NCBI RefSeq assembly: GCF_037335815.1
Contig: NZ_CP147841.1
Span: forward strand, 3,100,001-3,164,000
From: Salinirubellus litoreus
Lineage (GTDB): Archaea; Halobacteriota; Halobacteria; Halobacteriales; Haloarculaceae
Length of the DNA: 64,000 bases
Reading direction: 5' to 3'
Under the pieces are notes generated by a model that saw only the letters and a list, made by a program, of their open reading frames with translations, did not search any database and was not told the origin of the DNA. The stretch's first letter is position 1, and every line of letters starts with the position of its first letter. The translations under genes and the position numbers were made by a program. Below are positions 34,232-43,583 of this stretch, piece by piece.

Positions 34232-35455
34232 TCAGTGCTCCGCCATCCTCGACCGGGTCGCGCGGGCCAGTGCCTCGATCCCCCGCTCCATCTCCTCGTG
34301 CGAGACGTGGCTGAACGAGAGCCGCAGGCAGTCCTCGCCCCGGTCGTCGGGGAAGAACTGTTCGCCCGGGAGGTACGTGACGCCCTCCTCTGCGGCCCGC
34401 GGGAGCAGTTCATCCGTGTCGATACCCTCGGGGAGCGTCACCCACACGAAGAACCCCCCGTCGGGTTCTGTCCAGTCCGTCCCCGGCGGCATGTGTTCCT
34501 CCAGACGGTCGAGCATGTGATCGCGCCGCTCGGCGTAGCGCCCGCGCAGTTCGGCGACGTTCTCCTCGAACGGCCCCTCGGTGCAGTACCGACCGAGGAC
34601 GCCCTGGGTGAACGTGTTCGCACCCCCGGCGCGCATCCGGGTGACCTCCTCGAGTATCTCCTCGTCCGCGAGGACCCACCCCGAGCGCACGCCGGGCGCG
34701 ATGGTCTTCGAGAACGTGTTCGTCCGCACGACCCGTCCCGACTCATCGAGCGCCGCGAGCGGCGGCAGGTCCTCCCCGTGGTACCGGAGCGCGCCGTAGG
34801 CGTCGTCCTCGACGATGACGAAGTCGTGTGCCTCTGCGAGGTCGAGCAGCCGCTCGCGGCGCTCGCGCGACAGGGTGGTGCCGGTCGGGTTCTGGAAGGT
34901 CGGGATGGTGTAGAGGAGCTTCGGTGGGGTCTCGCCCGCCTCCTCGCGCCGTTCGAGTTCGTCCGCGACCGCGTCGACCCGCAGGCCGTCGGCGTCGTTC
35001 CCGAACCCGGTGATCTCGACGCCGTAGTTCCCGAGCAGTTTCAGCGTCCCCATGAACGTCGGTGCCTCGACGAACACCTCGTCGCCCCGCTCCAGGAACG
35101 TGTGACACACCACGTCGATGGCGTGGGTCGCCCCGTTGGTCAGCAGGACGTTCTCCGTCCCGCAGTCGATCCCCCGGTCGCGCTCGCGCTCGGCGACGAC
35201 CTCGACCAGCCGGTCGGCGTAGTCGCCGCCCCCGTACTGCAGCGCCGTGTCGCGCTCCTCCTCGAACACGGCCTCCGCAGCCGCGACGAGTTCGTCGTGC
35301 GGGAACGATTCCGGGTAGGGGAAGCCAAAGCTCAGCGACACCGCGTCGGGCTCGTCGATCGACCGCCAGCTCCCGTAGCCCTCCTCGCCGAGGCCGTCCC
35401 GGACCGCCGCGGTGAACAGGTGGTCGAACGCGCCCGAGCGCTCGTCGTCGCTCAC
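34232..35455 (-). CDS. PLP-dependent aminotransferase, 2-aminoadipate/MocR-core type
   Basis: A 407-residue fold-type I aminotransferase. It has LSFGFPYPESFPHDEL, LLTNGATHAIDVVCHTFL, EAPTFMGTLKLL, YTIPTFQNPTGTTLSRERRERLL, FVIVEDDAYGALRY (PLP-ring Asp), and TNTFSKTIAPGVRSGWV with the Schiff-base Lys. This is the pattern of LysN/2-aminoadipate transaminases, the enzyme core also seen in MocR regulators but here without the GntR HTH. The GTG at 35455 is chosen; an ATG at 35563 would add a low-complexity basic tail. Confidence 0.88.
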   Translation of the reverse strand: MSDDERSGAFDHLFTAAVRDGLGEEGYGSWRSIDEPDAVSLSFGFPYPESFPHDELVAAAEAVFEEERDTALQYGGGDYADRLVEVVAERERDRGIDCGTENVLLTNGATHAIDVVCHTFLERGDEVFVEAPTFMGTLKLLGNYGVEITGFGNDADGLRVDAVADELERREEAGETPPKLLYTIPTFQNPTGTTLSRERRERLLDLAEAHDFVIVEDDAYGALRYHGEDLPPLAALDESGRVVRTNTFSKTIAPGVRSGWVLADEEILEEVTRMRAGGANTFTQGVLGRYCTEGPFEENVAELRGRYAERRDHMLDRLEEHMPPGTDWTEPDGGFFVWVTLPEGIDTDELLPRAAEEGVTYLPGEQFFPDDRGEDCLRLSFSHVSHEEMERGIEALARATRSRMAEH

Positions 35456-35751
35456 GTCCGGTACCTCCGCGTGCCGCGAGCCGGTCCGTCCGCGGCGGGC
35501 CCCGACCCGAGCGGGTCCCGGCCCGCTGGCGGACTCTCCGTCGGTCCCGCGTTCGACCCCCACCGCGTCGAACGGCTCGGCGCGTACGTGTCTCCGGTCT
35601 TCCCCTCGCCGCCTTCGAGTTCGATGTCGTGTAGCATCCTTCGGTTCGGTCCCTACCCTCCGATCTGGTGGGTCCTACATCAACGCTGTGCGAGGCCCCG
35701 GCCGTCCTCGTACCGCGGAATCGGCCGACTGCCCGGGAGGCGTGGGAAAGG

Positions 35752-35757
35752 TTATTC
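35752..35757 (+). promoter_or_regulatory. TATA-like element of the RraA-family gene
   Basis: TTATTC about 29 bases before the ATG at 35783. Confidence 0.4.
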
Positions 35758-35782
35758 CCCCCACTCCTCGACGGGCGGACCG

Positions 35783-36514
35783 ATGACGACGCAGGAGAAA
35801 CTGGCGGAGCTGGAGGAGTTCGACACGCCCTCGATCACGAACGTCGTTGCCACGTATCCGGACGACCCGCTCTGTCTCGGGCTGTACAACCCGTGGAGCC
35901 GGGACTGGTACACCGATCAGACCGTCGAGACCATGTACCCCGAGCTGGGGCCGCGTGCGGGGTTCGCCGTGACGTGCGTCTACGGGCTGCCGGACCCGAA
36001 CTTCGGCGAGCTGAGCTTCATGAACGTCGTCGACGCGCTCGACGACTCGGAGAAGCCCACGATACTGGCGCTCGAACAGGACTTCCCGGAGGAGATCGCG
36101 GGGAGCGTCGGGCTCACCGGCGGGAACATGACCACCGCGATGCAGTCGCTGGGCTGTATCGGCTGTGTCTCGAGCGGCCCGATACGCGACGTCGACGAGG
36201 TACGCCCGATGGAGTTCCAGTACCTCGCGACGGGCACCGCGGCAGGTCACGGCGACATGGCCGTCCACGCGGTGAACGTCCCCGTCTCGATCCAGGGGAT
36301 GGACGTCGCGCCGGGTGAGATCATCCACATGGACGAGAACGGCGCGGTGAAGTTCCCCGCGGACCGGCTCGACGACGTCCTGGAGAACGTCAAGGCACTC
36401 GAGGACCGCGAGGAGGACCTCCAGGAGCAGGTCCAGGCGGCGTCGAACGCGGCCGACGTGCGTGCCGCGTTCGGTGGCGAGGAGTACGGCGACGACGAGG
36501 ACGAAGGCGAGTAG
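35783..36514 (+). CDS. RraA-family protein (HMG aldolase/demethylmenaquinone-methyltransferase-like)
   Basis: A 243-residue RraA-fold protein. It starts EFDTPSITNVVATYPDD and carries GLTGGNMTTAMQSLGCIGCVSSGPIRDVDE, the glycine-rich and Arg-Asp active-site loop of the 4-hydroxy-4-methyl-2-oxoglutarate/oxaloacetate lyase group, and later VHAVNVPVSIQGMDVAPGEIIHMDENG. Such enzymes split or decarboxylate 2-oxoacids with a divalent metal. The C-terminus adds an acidic helical tail (EDREEDLQEQVQ). It fits the carboxylate-degrading surroundings; the RNase-E-inhibitor meaning of RraA does not apply in archaea. Confidence 0.82.
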   Translation: MTTQEKLAELEEFDTPSITNVVATYPDDPLCLGLYNPWSRDWYTDQTVETMYPELGPRAGFAVTCVYGLPDPNFGELSFMNVVDALDDSEKPTILALEQDFPEEIAGSVGLTGGNMTTAMQSLGCIGCVSSGPIRDVDEVRPMEFQYLATGTAAGHGDMAVHAVNVPVSIQGMDVAPGEIIHMDENGAVKFPADRLDDVLENVKALEDREEDLQEQVQAASNAADVRAAFGGEEYGDDEDEGE

Positions 36515-36537
36515 CCGTTCCCGGATCCCGGGGGGCG

Positions 36538-36969
36538 CTACCCGGTGGGGACCTCCTCGCCGTAGCGCTCCTCGAGGAGGTCGGCGGTCTCGCGGACCAT
36601 CTCGACGGGGTATCGGCCGTCGGGCGGCCACCCGACGGCGACCACCTCGCAGGGCTCGTCGTAGGGGTTGTGGAGGACGTGGACGCCCGCCTCGCCGGCC
36701 TCGAACGTCACCACGTCGCCCCGCCCGAGGGCGTACCCGCCGTCCGCGACCTCGACCCGGCACCGGCCGCTGGCGACGTAGCAGAGTTCGGCCTGGTTCT
36801 CGTGGTAGTGATAGTGGTTCTTCGAGAGCCGATCGCCCGGAGCGACGACGGCGACGTTGAAGTTGAACGGTTCGATACCCAGCTCGGGCGAGAGCTCCCA
36901 CCGCGTCCCCGGTCTGTCGGGGCGGGGATCGAGTTCGTCGCGGATTCGGACGGTGTAGCCGGACGACAT
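36538..36969 (-). CDS. cupin domain protein
   Basis: A 143-residue single cupin. Motif 1 is HYHYHENQAELCYVASGRCRVEV-like with two His and a Glu that can bind a metal; motif 2 is AGVHVLHNPYDEPCEVVAVGW. It could be an isomerase or sensor domain for sugars or carboxylates. It is convergent with the RraA-family gene, with only 23 bases between. Confidence 0.85.
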   Translation of the reverse strand: MSSGYTVRIRDELDPRPDRPGTRWELSPELGIEPFNFNVAVVAPGDRLSKNHYHYHENQAELCYVASGRCRVEVADGGYALGRGDVVTFEAGEAGVHVLHNPYDEPCEVVAVGWPPDGRYPVEMVRETADLLEERYGEEVPTG

Positions 36970-36992
36970 GGATTCCCTTTCGCGGTCCCCGA

Positions 36993-36999
36993 CTTATAC
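36993..36999 (-). promoter_or_regulatory. TATA-like element of the cupin gene
   Basis: Minus-strand GTATAAG centred 27 bases before the ATG at 36969. Confidence 0.55.
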
Positions 37000-37314
37000 T
37001 CCGACGTCGGACGGATCCGAAGCGACGATTTCGACCGAAACTACATCTACTAATATATGGTCCGGTCGATCCCGTGTGAAATCACGCAACGCTCTCGTCC
37101 GGTTTCGTTCGGTTATCGGACCTAATACGCGATTCGAGCCGGTACCAACCGATCGAATCTCGAACCGGACGGAACGACGAACGGCTGTTCTTGTGCTGGT
37201 TTAGACACGTCTCAGAGGCGGTACGCTCGTCTCAGCCCGTATTAGTGGAATCCGTTCGTCGTTCGGGCGGAGTCGTTATCGATAGAAGTAGCCGTAATAA
37301 TTCGTCGGGGCGAC

Positions 37315-37332
37315 CCCGGCTGGAGAGCCGGG
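37315..37332 (-). terminator. possible stem-loop after the hydroxyacid dehydrogenase gene
   Basis: Seven-base-pair GC-rich stem with tetraloop GGAG, about 107 bases past the stop. No T-run, so only a weak terminator candidate. Confidence 0.2.
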
Positions 37333-37438
37333 CATCGAGGCCGACCGACGGGATTCGAGATCGGCCTGGCGTGCGATGGAGCCTGGCTTGGCCCGCCCCC
37401 GACCGACGAGGCAGGCCCCGGATCCCGCGCGGACCGAC

Positions 37439-38485
37439 TCAGGTCAGTTCGTTCCCCGGCGTCTCCCCGTCGAGGATCGCCAGCAACCCCTCGACGACGA
37501 TCGCCGAACCGTTGAGCACGGCGTCCCGGGTCGACCCGGCCGTGTGTGGTGACAGCGTCACGTCGTCGCGTCCGAGCAGCGGGTGGTCCTCGGGGAGCGG
37601 TTCGTCCTCGAAGACGTCGAGTGCGGCCCCCGCGATCTCGCCCGCGTCGAGCGCCTCGACGAGCGCGTCCTCGTCGACGAGCCCGCCCCTGGCCGTGTTG
37701 ACCAGGAACGCGGATTCCTTCGTCCGCTCGAACGCCTCGGCCCCGAGGAGGTCCCGCGTCTCCTCGGAGAGCCGGACGTGTAGCGTGACGATGTCCGACC
37801 CTTCGAGCAGGTCCTCCAGGGAGACCGGCGTCGCGCCGGTCTCCCGGACGACGTCGTCCTCGACGTAAGGGTCGTGGACGAGTACGTCGCCCTCGAACCC
37901 CGCGAGTCGACGGGCCACCTTCCGCCCGACGTTCCCGAATCCGACGACTCCCGCCGTGAGGTTCACGAGGTCCCGTGGAAGCCGGTCGGGGTCGAACTCC
38001 AGTTCCCAGTCGCCGGCGGTCGTCGTCCGGTCGAAGAAGGGGACCCGGCGGTGGTGTGCGAGCATCGTCGCCAGCGTGTAGTCGGCGACGGCGTTCGCGT
38101 TCCGGCCGGGTGCGTGGAGGACGCGGACACCGTCCTCCCTCGCCGCCTCGACGTCGACGTTCTCGGTCCCGCCGCGGGCAGCGCCCACCACCTCCAGGTC
38201 CTCGGCCGCCTCGACCAGCCCGGCCGAGACGGGGGCCTTGTGGACGACGAGGTAGTTCACTCCATTCAGGTTCGCCCTGATGGACGAGTCGTCGTAGTCG
38301 GCCGGCCCCCGCTCCTCCATCTCCATCGTCACTTCGCGGAACTCGGCGGCCGAGACGTCGGCCCGCCAGTCCATCGTCCGTACTTCGATACCGCGCTCCT
38401 CGAGCGCGGCCGCGTTCTCGTACATGTACTCGCTCGGCTGCTGCGGGTCGCCGCACAGCAGGCAGGTGGGTGTATCGTCTGTCAT
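37439..38485 (-). CDS. D-2-hydroxyacid dehydrogenase (last gene of kinase/aldolase operon)
   Basis: A 348-residue NAD-dependent dehydrogenase of the D-isomer-specific 2-hydroxyacid family. The cofactor site is AGVVGFGNVGRKVARRL (about residues 180-196), with the catalytic Arg in NTARGGLVDEDALVEAL, Glu in DVFEDEPLP and His in LSPHTAGST. The ~100-residue N-terminal half is that of 3-phosphoglycerate-dehydrogenase-like members. It is read from the same strand, 102 bases after the FGGY kinase and behind the class II aldolase, so it probably handles a hydroxyacid or 2-oxoacid made in that pathway. Confidence 0.9.
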   Translation of the reverse strand: MTDDTPTCLLCGDPQQPSEYMYENAAALEERGIEVRTMDWRADVSAAEFREVTMEMEERGPADYDDSSIRANLNGVNYLVVHKAPVSAGLVEAAEDLEVVGAARGGTENVDVEAAREDGVRVLHAPGRNANAVADYTLATMLAHHRRVPFFDRTTTAGDWELEFDPDRLPRDLVNLTAGVVGFGNVGRKVARRLAGFEGDVLVHDPYVEDDVVRETGATPVSLEDLLEGSDIVTLHVRLSEETRDLLGAEAFERTKESAFLVNTARGGLVDEDALVEALDAGEIAGAALDVFEDEPLPEDHPLLGRDDVTLSPHTAGSTRDAVLNGSAIVVEGLLAILDGETPGNELT

Positions 38486-38587
38486 GTGTCGTGGTGGTCG
38501 TCGGTCGCGGTCGTGGTCGTGGTCACGTGTCGTCCGCCTTCTGTCGATCTCCCTCGCCGTCCGCCCGGGTCGCGATCGTCGGTCATC

Positions 38588-40129
38588 TCAACCGTCCTCC
38601 GTGGCCGTCCGCTCGCGAAGTTCCTCCAGTCGGTCCCAGGTGGGCTCGATCCGGTCGAGCGTCTCGCGGAAGGTCCGCTGGAGGTGTCGGTACGTCTCCG
38701 CCCGGTCCGGATCGGGGTCGTGGGCCCGTTCGAGGCCGACCATCGCGTCGACGGCGTCGCCGTGCGAGGCGTGGACGCCGGTGGCGACGGCGGCACAGAT
38801 GGCCGCGCCGCGCGCGCCGGCCTCCGAGCCGTCGGCGACCTCGATCGGCGCTTCGAGCAGGTCGGCGAAGATCTGTACCCAGACGGGGCTCTTCGCGCCG
38901 CCCCCGCCGAGACGGACCGTCGAGAGCGACGACGGGTCGGCGATCCCTCGTACTCCCTCGCACTGGGCGATGGCGACCCCCTCGTAGACCGCCCGGAGCA
39001 TCTCGGCCGAGCCGTGTGACTCCCGGAGGCCGTAGAACCCCGCCCTCGCGCTCGGCCGCGCGGTCGACCCGTGGAGGAACGGGTGGAAGAGCAGCCCCTC
39101 CGCGCCTGGCGGGACCGAGTCGACGACGCGCTCGTACACCTCGTAGGGGCTCACTTCTTTCTCCCGAGCCTCGCGATGCCAGTCCGTCCCGGCCCGCTCG
39201 GCGAACCAGTCGACGCAGGTCGCCGCCGATCGGTTCCCCCGGTAGACCAGCCAGCCGTCCTCCAGGTACCGCCGGGTGATGCTCCCCGCCGCCTCGTCCC
39301 GCCCGGGGGGCTCCTCCCGGACGACGATGCTCTGACCCCACGTGCCGACGATGAGCATCGCCTGACCGTCCCGGTGGACGCCGGACCCGAGCGCGGTCGC
39401 GCCGACGTCGTGGAGCCCCGACGCGACGGGTGTGCCGGGGTCGAGCCCCGTCTCCGCGGCCGCCTCCTCGGTCACCTCACCACAGACCTCCCAGCTGGGC
39501 GTGATCGGCGGGAGCGCATCGGCTACCTCGCCGATGCCCAGCGAGTCGAAGAGGTCGGTCGCGTACTCGCTGGTCGAGTGGTCGGTGAAGGCGCTCGCCT
39601 CCATCTCGTCCGTACAGACGACACCCGTGAGGCGGTGTTTCAGGTAGTCCTTGCAGAAGAGGACCGTCTCGACGGCGTCGTAGGCGTCGGGTTCCTCGCG
39701 CTTCAGCCAGGCGAGCAGACAGAGCGGGTCGCCGGCGAACGGCCGGTAGCCGGCGACCGCCTCGACCTCGTCGAGCAGGCCCTCGCGTTCCCACTCGTCT
39801 CGGATGCCCACGGCCCTGTTGTCCGTCGACTTGATCCCCGGTCTGACGGGGTCACCCGATCCGTCGAGGGCGTACAGCCCGTGGCCGTGGGCGGTCACGC
39901 CGACGCCGGTGACGTCCTCGTCCGAGATGGGTGCGTCCTCTATCGCCTCCGAGACGGCCGACGTGACGACCGACCAGAGTTCGTCGAGGTCGCGCTCGGC
40001 GCGGTCCGGGGCGGGCGCGAGGTCCGCCGGACTGGCGACTCCCACGCTCCGCTCGGCCCCGGATTCGTCGTAGACGGCCGCCTTCACGTTCGTCAGGCCG
40101 GCGTCGATACCGAGCAGCCAGTCGGTCAT
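38588..40129 (-). CDS. FGGY-family carbohydrate kinase
   Basis: A 513-residue sugar kinase of the xylulose/ribulose/glycerol kinase family. N-terminal phosphate loop WLLGIDAGLTNVKAAVYD, catalytic Asp in GLHDVGATALGSG, and C-terminal adenosine motif RLGGGGAKSPVWVQIFAD are all present. It should phosphorylate a ketose or sugar alcohol. The gene follows the class II aldolase by 54 bases on the same strand, so the natural reading is kinase makes a ketose-phosphate, aldolase splits it. The ATG at 40129 (MTDWLLGID) is preferred over an upstream one at 40141. Confidence 0.92.
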   Translation of the reverse strand: MTDWLLGIDAGLTNVKAAVYDESGAERSVGVASPADLAPAPDRAERDLDELWSVVTSAVSEAIEDAPISDEDVTGVGVTAHGHGLYALDGSGDPVRPGIKSTDNRAVGIRDEWEREGLLDEVEAVAGYRPFAGDPLCLLAWLKREEPDAYDAVETVLFCKDYLKHRLTGVVCTDEMEASAFTDHSTSEYATDLFDSLGIGEVADALPPITPSWEVCGEVTEEAAAETGLDPGTPVASGLHDVGATALGSGVHRDGQAMLIVGTWGQSIVVREEPPGRDEAAGSITRRYLEDGWLVYRGNRSAATCVDWFAERAGTDWHREAREKEVSPYEVYERVVDSVPPGAEGLLFHPFLHGSTARPSARAGFYGLRESHGSAEMLRAVYEGVAIAQCEGVRGIADPSSLSTVRLGGGGAKSPVWVQIFADLLEAPIEVADGSEAGARGAAICAAVATGVHASHGDAVDAMVGLERAHDPDPDRAETYRHLQRTFRETLDRIEPTWDRLEELRERTATEDG

Positions 40130-40183
40130 CGCGACCTCCACGTCCGTCCGCCGTCGGTGACCAGCCGTCTCCTCGCGATCCGC

Positions 40184-41200
40184 TCACTCATCGGCGCTGG
40201 AGTCGGCGTACAGGCTCTCGCCGGCACTCCCCGTGAGGTGGGTCAGGTCGGCCATCACCTCGGCGATGCGCTCGCGGATCTCCTCGATCACCACCGGCGG
40301 GCCGAACTCGGCCTTCCGGGGCGACCACTCGGCGTCCGCGAAGAACCCCTCGCGGTCGTCCTCGACCCCCTCGGGGGGGACGATGGCGTCGCCGTGGGCG
40401 GCGTAGAAGTCGTGGGCCGTCCGGGCGTACTCGTACTGGTAGCGGGTGTTCTTGTTGAACTTGCAGACGCCCGTCTCGAGGAGCCGACGGATCTGGTCGT
40501 CCTCGAGGCCCGACGCGCCGTGGACGACCAGCGGGACGTCGAGGCCGTGATCCCTGAGCGCCCGGTCGATGTCGGCGGCGAGGTCGGGACGGAGGTCGAG
40601 GTCCCGGCCCGCCGAGACGCCGTGTTCCGTCCCGATGGAGACCGCGAGCAGGTCACACCCCGATCGGTCGACGAACTCGACGGCCTCCTCGGGGTCGGTG
40701 TAGAACGCCTCGTCCGTGCGGACGCCACCCTCCTCGCCCTCGATGGTGCCGAGTTCGGCCTCCAGGAGTATCCCGTCGTCGCGGGCGTCGAGTCGTTCGC
40801 GGATCTCGCGGGTGATGCGGACGTTCTCCTCGAAGGGCTCGTGGGAGGCGTCGATCATCACCGACGCGGGGGTCCCGACGTCGAGGCAGGAATCGAGGAA
40901 CGCCTCCTCGCCCGGGCGGAGGTGATCGACGTTCAGGAAGACGCCGACGTCGGCGTTCTCGCCGATCGTCCGGAGGTACTCGCCGATGATCGAGGCACCC
41001 GCGGCCGGGTCGCCCGCGCCGACGTGTTCGGCGGTGTCGCGCTTGAGCTGGAGCACGACGTCCGAACCGGTGCGCTCGGCCCCCCGGATCAGCCCGACGA
41101 GTATCTCCGGGGTGGTGACGTTGCTGGCGAAGAACCCGTGACCCTCGGCCCGCGCGTGGTCGTACACCGTCTCGAGTTCCGGGCCGCCCCGGAACGTCAT
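40184..41200 (-). CDS. class II ketose-bisphosphate aldolase family protein
   Basis: A 338-residue zinc-dependent aldolase of the fructose/tagatose-bisphosphate class II type. Visible ligands and motifs are FFASNVTTPEILVGLI, VFLNVDHLRPG (first metal His), SVMIDASHEPFEEN, LLEAELGTIEG (Glu), VSIGTEHGV (second His) and LVVHGASGL (third His), then FNKNTRYQ near the phosphate site. It cleaves a ketose phosphate to dihydroxyacetone phosphate and an aldehyde. It is the first gene of an operon with the FGGY kinase and a 2-hydroxyacid dehydrogenase, so the substrate may be a ketose-1-phosphate and not fructose 1,6-bisphosphate. Confidence 0.9.
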   Translation of the reverse strand: MTFRGGPELETVYDHARAEGHGFFASNVTTPEILVGLIRGAERTGSDVVLQLKRDTAEHVGAGDPAAGASIIGEYLRTIGENADVGVFLNVDHLRPGEEAFLDSCLDVGTPASVMIDASHEPFEENVRITREIRERLDARDDGILLEAELGTIEGEEGGVRTDEAFYTDPEEAVEFVDRSGCDLLAVSIGTEHGVSAGRDLDLRPDLAADIDRALRDHGLDVPLVVHGASGLEDDQIRRLLETGVCKFNKNTRYQYEYARTAHDFYAAHGDAIVPPEGVEDDREGFFADAEWSPRKAEFGPPVVIEEIRERIAEVMADLTHLTGSAGESLYADSSADE

Positions 41201-41455
41201 CCGACCGCCCCCGTCGCCCCGTCCCCGGTGTCCGACGGGTCGGTCGCACGGACGCCGGGCGGTTCACCTGACTCCCTGGGTGCTGTGGCCCGCATACCGA
41301 AGCGGATGCTCGGGCTGGAGGGATAAAACTACCAGTCCCACCGCTCTCGATCCACGAGTCTCCGCAGAGGTCGCCGGCGGGACGACGACTCTCGCGACCC
41401 GAGCGTACGTCCGCCGAGCGAACGCTTATGTCGCGTGCCGTCGCGTGGGGAAGTC

Positions 41456-42445
41456 ATGGAGTACACGACGCTGGGGTCGACCGGCATGACGGTTTCGCGG
41501 ATCTGTCTCGGGTGCATGTCGTTCGGGTCGAGCGACTGGCGCGAGTGGGTCCTCGACGAGGAAGGGGGACGGGAGATCATCGAGCGGGCGATCGACCTCG
41601 GGATCAACTTCTTCGACACCGCCAACATGTACTCGGTGGGGGAGTCCGAGCGGGTCCTCGGGAACGTCCTCGCGGACTACGACCGCGATTCGCAGGTCGT
41701 CGCCACGAAGGTCTACAACCCGATGGATCCCGACAACCCCAACGCCCAGGGGCTCTCGCGAAAGGCCGTCGAGCAGGAACTCGCCAACTGCCTCGACAGA
41801 CTGGGGATGGACACGGTCGACCTCCTCCAGACCCACCGCTGGGACTACGACACGCCCATCTCGGAGACGATGCGGGTGATGGACGACGCGGTCCGGCGGG
41901 GGCAGGTCCGCTACCTGGGTGGGTCCTCGATGTGGGCCCACCAGTTCGCCGAGGCGCTCCACACCAGCGACTCGCTGGGCCTCGACCGCTTCGCGACGAT
42001 GCAGAACCACTACAACCTGGCCTACCGCGAGGAGGAACGCGAGATGCTCCCCCTCTGCGAGAAGGAGGGCGTCGGCGTCATCCCCTGGTCGCCGCTCGCC
42101 CGCGGCTACCTCTCGCGTCCCCACGAGGCGTTCCTCGACACGGTCCGCGGCCAGCACATCGAGGGGAGCCGTTTCCAGAAGCGCGTCGACGCCTACCGGG
42201 CGAACGGGGGCGACGAGATCAACGAGCGGGCCGAGGAACTCGCCGCGGAGAAGGGCGTCTCGATGGCCCAGATCGCCCTCGCCTGGCTCCTCCACCAGGA
42301 CGCCGTCGACGCCCCCATCGTCGGTACCACCTCGGTCGAGCACCTCGAGGCCGCCGTCGAGGCACTCGAGGTCGACCTCTCCCAGAGCGACCAGGACTAC
42401 CTCGAAGAACCCTACGGGCCGGTCCAGGTCGTCGGCCACGAGTAG
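41456..42445 (+). CDS. aldo/keto reductase
   Basis: A 329-residue NADPH-dependent oxidoreductase of the AKR superfamily (YajO/potassium-channel-beta-like group). It has YTTLGSTGMTVSRICLGCMSFG, the catalytic Asp-Tyr in INFFDTANMYSVGESE, the Lys in VVATKVYNPM, the His in LLQTHRWDYDTP, and the NADP loop near IVGTTSVEHLEAAVEAL. It reduces sugar aldehydes or ketones. It is divergent from the aldolase operon, from a promoter with CTTATG about 27 bases before the ATG, and could act on the aldehyde product. Confidence 0.92.
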   Translation: MEYTTLGSTGMTVSRICLGCMSFGSSDWREWVLDEEGGREIIERAIDLGINFFDTANMYSVGESERVLGNVLADYDRDSQVVATKVYNPMDPDNPNAQGLSRKAVEQELANCLDRLGMDTVDLLQTHRWDYDTPISETMRVMDDAVRRGQVRYLGGSSMWAHQFAEALHTSDSLGLDRFATMQNHYNLAYREEEREMLPLCEKEGVGVIPWSPLARGYLSRPHEAFLDTVRGQHIEGSRFQKRVDAYRANGGDEINERAEELAAEKGVSMAQIALAWLLHQDAVDAPIVGTTSVEHLEAAVEALEVDLSQSDQDYLEEPYGPVQVVGHE

Positions 42446-42536
42446 AGACGGGACCCGGAGCCCCGTTCGTCACGGGCGATCGGAACGGTGCCGGTCGGGA
42501 CGGGAGCGATCCGATGTGCGCCGGTACGCTACTCGG

Positions 42537-43583
42537 CTACTCCGACCGGACCGTGTCGATGACGCCGCGCAGGTAGCCGACGGTGAACCCGCGGGCGCGG
42601 TGTCGCCAGTCGTCGTCGCCCTCCATCTTCGGGACGTGGTCGGGAATCACCACGCCGTCGAACCCGACGTCCCGGAGGGTCCGGACCGCCTCGACGGTGT
42701 CGAAGTTCCCCATGTCGACGAACGTCTCGTGGAACTTCGGCACCGTGCCGACGACGTCCCGGAAGTGGATGAACACGATCTGGTCGCGCTCGCCGAACCG
42801 ACGCAGGACCTCGTTCATGTCCTCACCCATCTGCGAGAAACAGCCCATGCAGAGCTTGAGGCCGTGGTAGTCGCTCGGGACGATCCCCATCGCACGCTCG
42901 AAGTTCTCGACGTTCCGGAACAGCCGCGGGATCCCCTTGAGCGACTCGATCACCGGCGGATCAACCGGATGCAGCGCGAGTCGGACGCCCGCCTCCTCCG
43001 CGACGGGGACGATGTGCTCGACGAACCGCTCGTAGTTCTCCCAGAACTCCTCCTCGGTGTACGCGCGGTCGATACCGGGCGCGAGCGCGTCGGGGTCCTC
43101 GACCTCGTCGAAGTCGAACGCCGTACCCTCCGCCTCGCCGCGGGTCCTGACCGGCGCGGTCCGCATGGGTACGACGCCGCGCGGGTTCCACTGGTAGCCG
43201 AGGATCGGGACTCCCGCTTCCCCGAGGTTCCGGATCAGGGTGGTGATCTGCGAGAGCGCCTCCTCCTCGCCCTCGCGGCCAAACATGATATCGCCGTACA
43301 GGGAGTACGGTAACGACTGGATCCCCCGGAGCGTCAGCCCGTGGGACTCGACGCGCTCCTGGGCGGCCTCCAGTTCCTCGACCGACGGGATCATGTCGCG
43401 GCCGACGGCGAGCGTGTTCGTCCCCTCCCGGTCGTTGAACTCGTCCGGCTCCTCCTCGATGTCGGCGTGGTCGACGAAGATGTCGGTCGCTCCGAGCTGT
43501 CGGACGAACCGGAGTCGCTCGGGGGACAGCGTTCGCGTCCGTACCCCGACGCGGATTCCCGTCTCTCCCGTCCCTTCTGGCAT
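42537..43583 (-). CDS. uxuA: mannonate dehydratase
   Basis: A 348-residue TIM-barrel enzyme of the UxuA family; it dehydrates D-mannonate to 2-keto-3-deoxygluconate in hexuronate breakdown. Motifs are LRFVRQLGATDIFVDH, IRNLGEAGVPILGYQWNP, RLALHPVDPPVIESL (metal His and Asp), LKLCMGCFSQMGEDM (metal Cys), IVFIHFRDVVGT, FVDMGNFD and VIPDHVPKMEGDD, then RGFTVGYLRGVID. All metal-ligand positions I know for the family are present. It supports uronate or mannuronate use, together with the SDR and DapA-family genes below. Confidence 0.9.
   Translation of the reverse strand: MPEGTGETGIRVGVRTRTLSPERLRFVRQLGATDIFVDHADIEEEPDEFNDREGTNTLAVGRDMIPSVEELEAAQERVESHGLTLRGIQSLPYSLYGDIMFGREGEEEALSQITTLIRNLGEAGVPILGYQWNPRGVVPMRTAPVRTRGEAEGTAFDFDEVEDPDALAPGIDRAYTEEEFWENYERFVEHIVPVAEEAGVRLALHPVDPPVIESLKGIPRLFRNVENFERAMGIVPSDYHGLKLCMGCFSQMGEDMNEVLRRFGERDQIVFIHFRDVVGTVPKFHETFVDMGNFDTVEAVRTLRDVGFDGVVIPDHVPKMEGDDDWRHRARGFTVGYLRGVIDTVRSE

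Larger units (their letters stand above)
36970..37438. other. 469-base intergenic region with a hairpin
   Basis: No gene is visible. The cupin promoter is near 36993-36999. The middle (37040-37300) is less GC-rich than its surroundings. A perfect hairpin at 37315-37332 (stem CCCGGCT/AGCCGGG, loop GGAG) lies downstream of the hydroxyacid dehydrogenase gene that ends at 37439 and might stop its transcript, though no U-run follows. Confidence 0.45.
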
